A DNA stretch of 44,957 bases, taken from the NCBI GenBank assembly GCA_038214535.1, contig JBBQRS010000029.1, forward strand, positions 1 to 44,957. Reading direction: 5' to 3'. Source of the stretch: JBBQRS01 sp038214535. Its GTDB lineage: Bacteria; Chloroflexota; Anaerolineae; CG2-30-64-16. Position numbers and translations under genes: made by a program. Position 1 is the stretch's first letter. Every line of letters begins with the position of its first letter. Shown here piece by piece: positions 41,155 through 44,957 of the stretch. The notes beneath the pieces are model-generated. The model worked only from the letters and a program-made list of their open reading frames with translations, ran no database searches and was not told the origin of the DNA.

Positions 41155-41433
41155 CTACGCGGTTTTGTCAACAAGTCGGCCTGAGATGTATTTGTGCAGG
41201 ATACTGGCGATTAAAGTCTGGTAAGGAAGACCTTCTTCCAGCGCTCTTTGTTGTAACTTGAGCAAATCTCGCTCGGAGATACGAATGTTAACTCGTCGAT
41301 CCTTACGAATTGTAGCTTCGGCATAGGTCTGATAGCGGCGCACGTCTTCCTCGAATTGAGGAACACGCTCCCACTCGCCTCGCTCAACTGACTCTAGTAG
41401 TTCTTTCTCTTCCGGGGTCAATTTCACTTTCAT
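41155..41433 (-). CDS. Ribbon-helix-helix antitoxin
   Basis: The 92-residue protein has an acidic N-terminal half and a C-terminal domain DRRVNIRISERDLLKLQQRALEEG, a CopG/BrnA-like ribbon-helix-helix, followed by LPYQTLIASILHKYISGRL. This form pairs with BrnT-like toxins that end in IFLKTIIPxRK. Its ATG overlaps the toxin stop by four bases (in the frame the toxin should use). The toxin itself is frameshifted, but this antitoxin is intact. Confidence 0.85.
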   Translation of the reverse strand: MKVKLTPEEKELLESVERGEWERVPQFEEDVRRYQTYAEATIRKDRRVNIRISERDLLKLQQRALEEGLPYQTLIASILHKYISGRLVDKTA

Positions 41434-41706
41434 TTACTCCGTAAATATCGGCCCGTCATCTTCCGGTTGGGGATGATGGTCTTCAAGAATATGCGCTCTT
41501 CGTCCTCAACGAAAGGTACCAGATAAGCATAGTTTTCAACGTTTACAACAAAAAATACGCTGATTGGCGTAACGCCTCTTGTTCGGATGCTCGATCACAT
41601 CCAGAAGCCCGCCATTGACGATCCAAAACACGATCTGTTCGAAGGAAATGCCACGCTCCTGCCACAGCCAGGCGTTCTTATCGTCATTCCAATCGAAGGT
41701 CTTCAT
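41430..41706 (-). pseudogene. BrnT-like toxin broken by a one-base insertion
   Basis: Starting at ATG 41706, the reading frame gives KTFDWNDDKNAWLWQERGIS and on to NQRIF, then CCKR and a stop. If one T is removed from the run of six at 41550-41555, the frame continues VVNVENYAYLVPFVEDEERI and FLKTIIPNRK to a stop at 41430, overlapping the antitoxin ATG. The total is 277 bases, one more than a multiple of three. The restored 91-residue protein matches the toxin usually found with this antitoxin. A sequencing error, a true mutation or programmed slippage are all possible. Confidence 0.82.
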
Positions 41707-41712
41707 GCGCAA

Positions 41713-41741
41713 ATCCTAGCACAATGTGTGCCGAATGTCAA
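41713..41741 (-). promoter_or_regulatory. Promoter of the toxin-antitoxin pair
   Basis: On the minus strand TTGACA (41736-41741), 17-bp spacer, TAGGAT (41713-41718), then only six bases to the toxin ATG at 41706, so the mRNA should be leaderless. Confidence 0.65.
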
Positions 41742-41786
41742 CAGGTACAAGTGCAACTCGTAGAGAAGTTGCCCGGCATTTTAAAG

Positions 41787-44426
41787 TCATCGTGTGACAA
41801 GCGGCAAATACAAAGACCTCCCATCAACGGCTGCCGATGTGATGCCCAGCGTGTAACGGGCGCTACATCCGGTGGCGCCGCTCACTGTTCGGCCCACCCT
41901 CACGAAGTAAGTTCCCGAACTACCGGGCGTCCACCCCAGTCGTGACGCTTTGCCTCCGCCGCTATTGTCATCCGAGGCCAGCCTGGTAACACCGTCCGTA
42001 TCGTAGAGTTCCAATAGCGTATCCACACTCGCGCCCAGCGCCGAGGTCTGAAACGTGTAGCTGCGCCCGGCGCTCAAGTCCACCCGATACCAGTCTTCAT
42101 CCTCCGAGATGTCGAACACGCCGCTCGTAGATGCAGTTTCGGACGCAGAGGTCCATGCCTGAGAATAGGCGTCATTCGGTTCTACATCTCCAGCCGGGCA
42201 AAGCAGCGGCGCGCGCAGGTCGAAGTCGCCGAGTTCTGTCGTCTGCGCCTGTGCAGTGTGACTGGCCTGGTCGGCAGTCGTCGTGAGCGTCTGCCAGGCC
42301 TCCGATCCCGCTGGGCGAGCGTAGAGGGCCGTCTGGCTCATGTTGAAATGACGCGTGGCTGCCGTGTCCCAGGTGACCTGCAGCGTAATCGGGTGCGGCA
42401 GCGTAGTCGGCTCGCTATTGACCGTAGGTGCAGTGCTTCCGGCCTGCGACCCGATCCTCAACCAGAATGATGCACCAGTGTCGAACATCTGAGCCGGGGG
42501 CGAGGAGATGGGCGATTGAGAAAGGATCAATTGCGTACCGGGCGTGAATGTACCAGACGGAACCTGCGCACGGATTCTGCTTGTCGGATCTGCGCAAGAC
42601 ATCGGCTGGGGTGTAACGAGACAGTAGTTCTGCTCAGGGTAAGTCCATAGTCTGCTGCTCACCGGGCCGTTCTGATCAGCTACCCAGGGATCGGGCGCTG
42701 CCGGACTCATCAAGCGGCCATCCCAGCCAAAGGGATCAACCGGCCGGTCAGTCCCTTCGCCGTCCCATTCGCCGTTGCCATCGTCGCAGTACACACCGAA
42801 GTGCAGGTGTTTTTCGCCGGATCTGCCCGTACTCCCCATCGTCCCGATGCGCGAGGCTTTCGTGACCGGCCCCTCTACCGGCCGGTGATCGCCGGTCATG
42901 TGTCCATACAACGTGTAGTAGCCATTCTCGTGATCCACGACGACGTAATAGCCGTATCCGGCACCGTCATAATCCACTTTCATAACCTGCCCATCGGCTG
43001 CTGGATGGATGATGTCGGAACCGGTGGTGTACTTGCTGTTGGTCAGGTCGACGCCGTTGTGGCCATCGTAGCACAGGCGGCGATTCTCGGGTCCATAGCA
43101 GCGGAGGCTGCCTGCATAAGTCAGGTTCTCGGTCAGGGGCCTGGCAGTGTGATAGTAGAGCTGGATGCCAGCAGGCTGCGGACCGTATGTGCTATTGTTG
43201 TAAGTTGGGTAGTTGTGGTCGAACCACGACTGAACGCCCCCGATATTCCAGTTCTTCAGCGCAAAGATGAAGTTGGTGACCGGATCGGTGCGGTTGTACT
43301 CAAGTGGGAGATCAAGGAAGGGAGCCGCCGAAGGATCGCAGGTTTTCCGACCCGTGAAGTCTTTGTTGGTAACATCGGGTGGCACAGTCACCGAGCGCGA
43401 TGGTGGCGAGAACGTATAACCAGCCTTAGCCGCGGTGAGTGTGTACGTGCCCGCTGGCAGCCCGCTGAGGGTGTAGTTGCCCGACGCGTCGGTGGTCACG
43501 CTATGACCGATGCCGTCTGAGACTAAAACACTGCTGATGGGGCTGAGATCGGCGTAGGTGACCTGGCCGGAGATCGTGTAGGTCGCGCCTGGCGCTGGGG
43601 CCACAGCACACCGAAAACCAACGGAGTCGAAACCTCCAGAGTAGTAAGCATTACGATATGCAACGCGCTGGTTGTTACTCCACATACACCAACTCCCACC
43701 CCGGACCACTTTGTGGCTCCCCGTCGCTGGCCCCTGTGGATTGCTGCTTGGCGAAATGCTGTAGTAACCAGTATCGTACCAGTCGCTCACCCATTCCTCC
43801 ACATTACCCGCCATGTCCAGCGCACCAAACGAGCTCACTCCGTCGGGGTAGCTACCAACGGCACTGGTGTCGCCCACGCAATCTGCTGGTACATGTTCAT
43901 TGTAGAAGTTGGCTTGCGCGCAAGTCGGGAGTGCATCGCCCCACGGGTAGGCCAGGGTATTGCGCGCGCCGCGCGCCGCCTTTTCCCATTCGGCCTCGGT
44001 TGGCAGTCGCTTGCCGGCCCAAGCGCAATAAGCGGAAGCCTGAACCCACACGACGGTGATTACCGGGTAGTTCTCATAGGCCGGGTTGCCGTAATAGAAT
44101 GAACGGGTGCGGGAGCTGCTGTACAGCGGCACCGTGCATCCCCCCGCAGCCACACATTCCGCGTACTGCGCGTTAGTGACCTCGGTCCGGTCGATGCGAT
44201 AGGCGTCTAGGTAGATCGTATGCAGCGGCAATTCGCCCATCCATTCATAACACTGGTCCGCGCCGTTGTGATCTGGGTCGCAGCCCATTTGGAACGCGCC
44301 AGCCGGGATCAGGACCATATCATCTGACGGTGAAGCCGGCGCAGTGGATTGAGCGAAAACCGAGGACGAGAGCATCAACAGCGTGGCGACGAGAATTAGC
44401 AGCGATCTGGCGAGGCGAAGAGTCAT
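41787..44426 (-). CDS. Secreted FGE-like/M23 peptidase multidomain protein
   Basis: The 879-residue protein has a signal peptide (cleavage near SVFA-Q at 25). An FGE-sulfatase/SUMF1-like domain follows (about 33-278; GKRLPTEAEWEKAARG, MAGNVEEWVSDW, VRGGSWC); it lacks the second active-site Cys of true formylglycine enzymes. Next come a carboxypeptidase-regulatory-like beta domain (about 283-358), an M23 metallopeptidase domain with zinc ligands His456, Asp460 and His542 (HLHFG) and His509, and a C-terminal PPC-like domain (about 770-865). It ends in SLYLPLVTR. It probably cleaves cell-wall or other peptides outside the cell. AGGAGG precedes the ATG. Confidence 0.87.
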   Translation of the reverse strand: MTLRLARSLLILVATLLMLSSSVFAQSTAPASPSDDMVLIPAGAFQMGCDPDHNGADQCYEWMGELPLHTIYLDAYRIDRTEVTNAQYAECVAAGGCTVPLYSSSRTRSFYYGNPAYENYPVITVVWVQASAYCAWAGKRLPTEAEWEKAARGARNTLAYPWGDALPTCAQANFYNEHVPADCVGDTSAVGSYPDGVSSFGALDMAGNVEEWVSDWYDTGYYSISPSSNPQGPATGSHKVVRGGSWCMWSNNQRVAYRNAYYSGGFDSVGFRCAVAPAPGATYTISGQVTYADLSPISSVLVSDGIGHSVTTDASGNYTLSGLPAGTYTLTAAKAGYTFSPPSRSVTVPPDVTNKDFTGRKTCDPSAAPFLDLPLEYNRTDPVTNFIFALKNWNIGGVQSWFDHNYPTYNNSTYGPQPAGIQLYYHTARPLTENLTYAGSLRCYGPENRRLCYDGHNGVDLTNSKYTTGSDIIHPAADGQVMKVDYDGAGYGYYVVVDHENGYYTLYGHMTGDHRPVEGPVTKASRIGTMGSTGRSGEKHLHFGVYCDDGNGEWDGEGTDRPVDPFGWDGRLMSPAAPDPWVADQNGPVSSRLWTYPEQNYCLVTPQPMSCADPTSRIRAQVPSGTFTPGTQLILSQSPISSPPAQMFDTGASFWLRIGSQAGSTAPTVNSEPTTLPHPITLQVTWDTAATRHFNMSQTALYARPAGSEAWQTLTTTADQASHTAQAQTTELGDFDLRAPLLCPAGDVEPNDAYSQAWTSASETASTSGVFDISEDEDWYRVDLSAGRSYTFQTSALGASVDTLLELYDTDGVTRLASDDNSGGGKASRLGWTPGSSGTYFVRVGRTVSGATGCSARYTLGITSAAVDGRSLYLPLVTR

Positions 44427-44484
44427 GGCTTTCCTCCTGCATTGCGGTGAATACGGACCGTGAAGAAATAGACAAGCTCATCGG

Positions 44485-44513
44485 AATATAACATTGCAGT
44501 GATCAAATTGCAA
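44485..44513 (-). promoter_or_regulatory. Promoter of the secreted M23 protein gene
   Basis: On the minus strand TTGCAA (44508-44513), 17-bp spacer, TATATT (44485-44490), with TGT before the -10 (extended -10). The predicted leader is about 55 bases. Confidence 0.65.
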
Positions 44514-44542
44514 CGCAGCAGAAATCAGTTTCGGTTCCTGCG

Positions 44543-44571
44543 TTGCGCGACACGCGCATACGTTGTATAGT
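44543..44571 (+). promoter_or_regulatory. Promoter of the Lon-like protease gene
   Basis: TTGCGC (44543-44548), 17-bp spacer, TATAGT (44566-44571), 44 bases before the ATG at 44616. It is divergent from the M23 promoter. Confidence 0.6.
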
Positions 44572-44615
44572 TTGCCTGAGCAAATGACCCACCCATCCCG
44601 CGCCAGGAGCGCTGC

Positions 44616-44957
44616 ATGACTTCACCCCGTGAACTGACCGCCGAACAACTGCGCCGCCGCGCCGATGTGTCCGGCTTCCCTTATGCGACGACCGCGGACG
44701 CGCCGGATCTCGACGGCATCATCGGCCAGGAGCGCGCGGCGCGCGCCATCGAGTTCGGCCTGGACATCCCCAGCGAGGGCTATAACGTCTTCGCGACAGG
44801 GCCGGCGGGCGCGGGAAAGACCAGCATCCTCACGCGCTTCCTCGAACGCAAGGCGGCAACGCGCCCCGCGCCCTCGGACTGGGCCTACGTATACAACTTC
44901 GATGACCCCGACCGACCGGACGCGTTACGCCTGCCTCCGGGCAAGGGCGTTACGTTC
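44616..44957 (+). CDS. Lon-like (LonB/La type) ATP-dependent protease, partial
   Basis: Only the first 114 residues lie in the window; the gene continues past its end. The sequence LDGIIGQERAARAIEFGLDI and Walker A FATGPAGAGKTS, then WAYVYNFDDPDRPDALRLPPGKG, match the AAA_32-type Lon-related proteases, which have this ATPase at the N-terminus and a Ser-Lys protease domain at the C-terminus. AGGAG lies 6 bases before the ATG. The protease part cannot be seen here. Confidence 0.85.
   Translation, partial: MTSPRELTAEQLRRRADVSGFPYATTADAPDLDGIIGQERAARAIEFGLDIPSEGYNVFATGPAGAGKTSILTRFLERKAATRPAPSDWAYVYNFDDPDRPDALRLPPGKGVTF

Noticed and set aside
41787..44426. Active formylglycine-generating enzyme
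   Set aside because: Only one of the catalytic cysteines is in place in the GGSWC region and no sulfatase gene is near.

Overview
The window is a GC-rich (about 60% or more), densely packed bacterial chromosome segment. The gene set and several family details point to the phylum Chloroflexota, probably an Anaerolineae-like lineage: a secreted protein ending in a YLPLV-R tail, a KimA-type potassium importer followed by two RCK proteins, IorAB, and many short palindromic intergenic repeats. This is an inference from gene content; no rRNA gene is present. No tRNA, rRNA, CRISPR array, transposase or phage gene was seen.

Layout. 1-2.3 kb: recF and rsmG, convergent with a 2-bp gap. 2.4-5.5 kb: a TetR regulator with an orphan PEP-utilizer-like protein, then an Fe/Mn superoxide dismutase with a strong promoter and an upstream operator-like palindrome. 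5.6-9.0 kb: a potassium cluster, kimA plus two RCK/TrkA genes. 9.1-11.0 kb: obgE-nadD. 11.2-11.9 kb: hsp20 and an FmdB-type zinc ribbon. 12.1-15.7 kb: a Wzz-like chain-length protein, a CpsD-like ATPase with a degenerate P-loop, dTDP-glucose 4,6-dehydratase and PRPP synthetase. 15.7-23.8 kb: a seven-gene minus-strand run (two PspA/ESCRT-III paralogues, a membrane-tethered binding-protein-like protein, a binding-protein/VWA fusion, a membrane coiled-coil protein, a LivK-type lipoprotein, a PIG-L deacetylase). An AAA-ATPase/winged-helix regulator and secA lie upstream. 28.4-29.1 kb: two antitoxins (RelB, HigA) without toxins. 29.1-33.2 kb: a URO-D family protein, a long non-coding interval, then iorAB. 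33.2-39.9 kb: a pentaheme lipoprotein cytochrome and an AttEFGH-like ABC/FtsX/AttH operon. 40-41.7 kb: two DUF4491 proteins, a YbaK-type deacylase and a toxin-antitoxin pair whose toxin is frameshifted. 41.8-45.0 kb: a large secreted multidomain M23 peptidase and the start of a Lon-like protease cut by the window edge.

How the genes work together. The most unusual unit is the PspA/VWA/binding-protein operon. It pairs two membrane-remodelling ESCRT-III homologues with three envelope-anchored sensor-like proteins and lies next to an ATPase-coupled DNA-binding protein, so it may be an envelope-stress or membrane-maintenance system. The second unusual region is 30.34-30.62 kb. There a consensus-like promoter carries a Gram-positive-type LexA (SOS) box between its -35 and -10, and it reads directly into a 217-bp foldback element built of 8-bp direct repeats, with no protein-coding gene inside. 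At least four genes (rsmG, obgE, higA, the frameshifted toxin) have a -10 box only 6-7 bases from the start codon, which predicts leaderless mRNAs.
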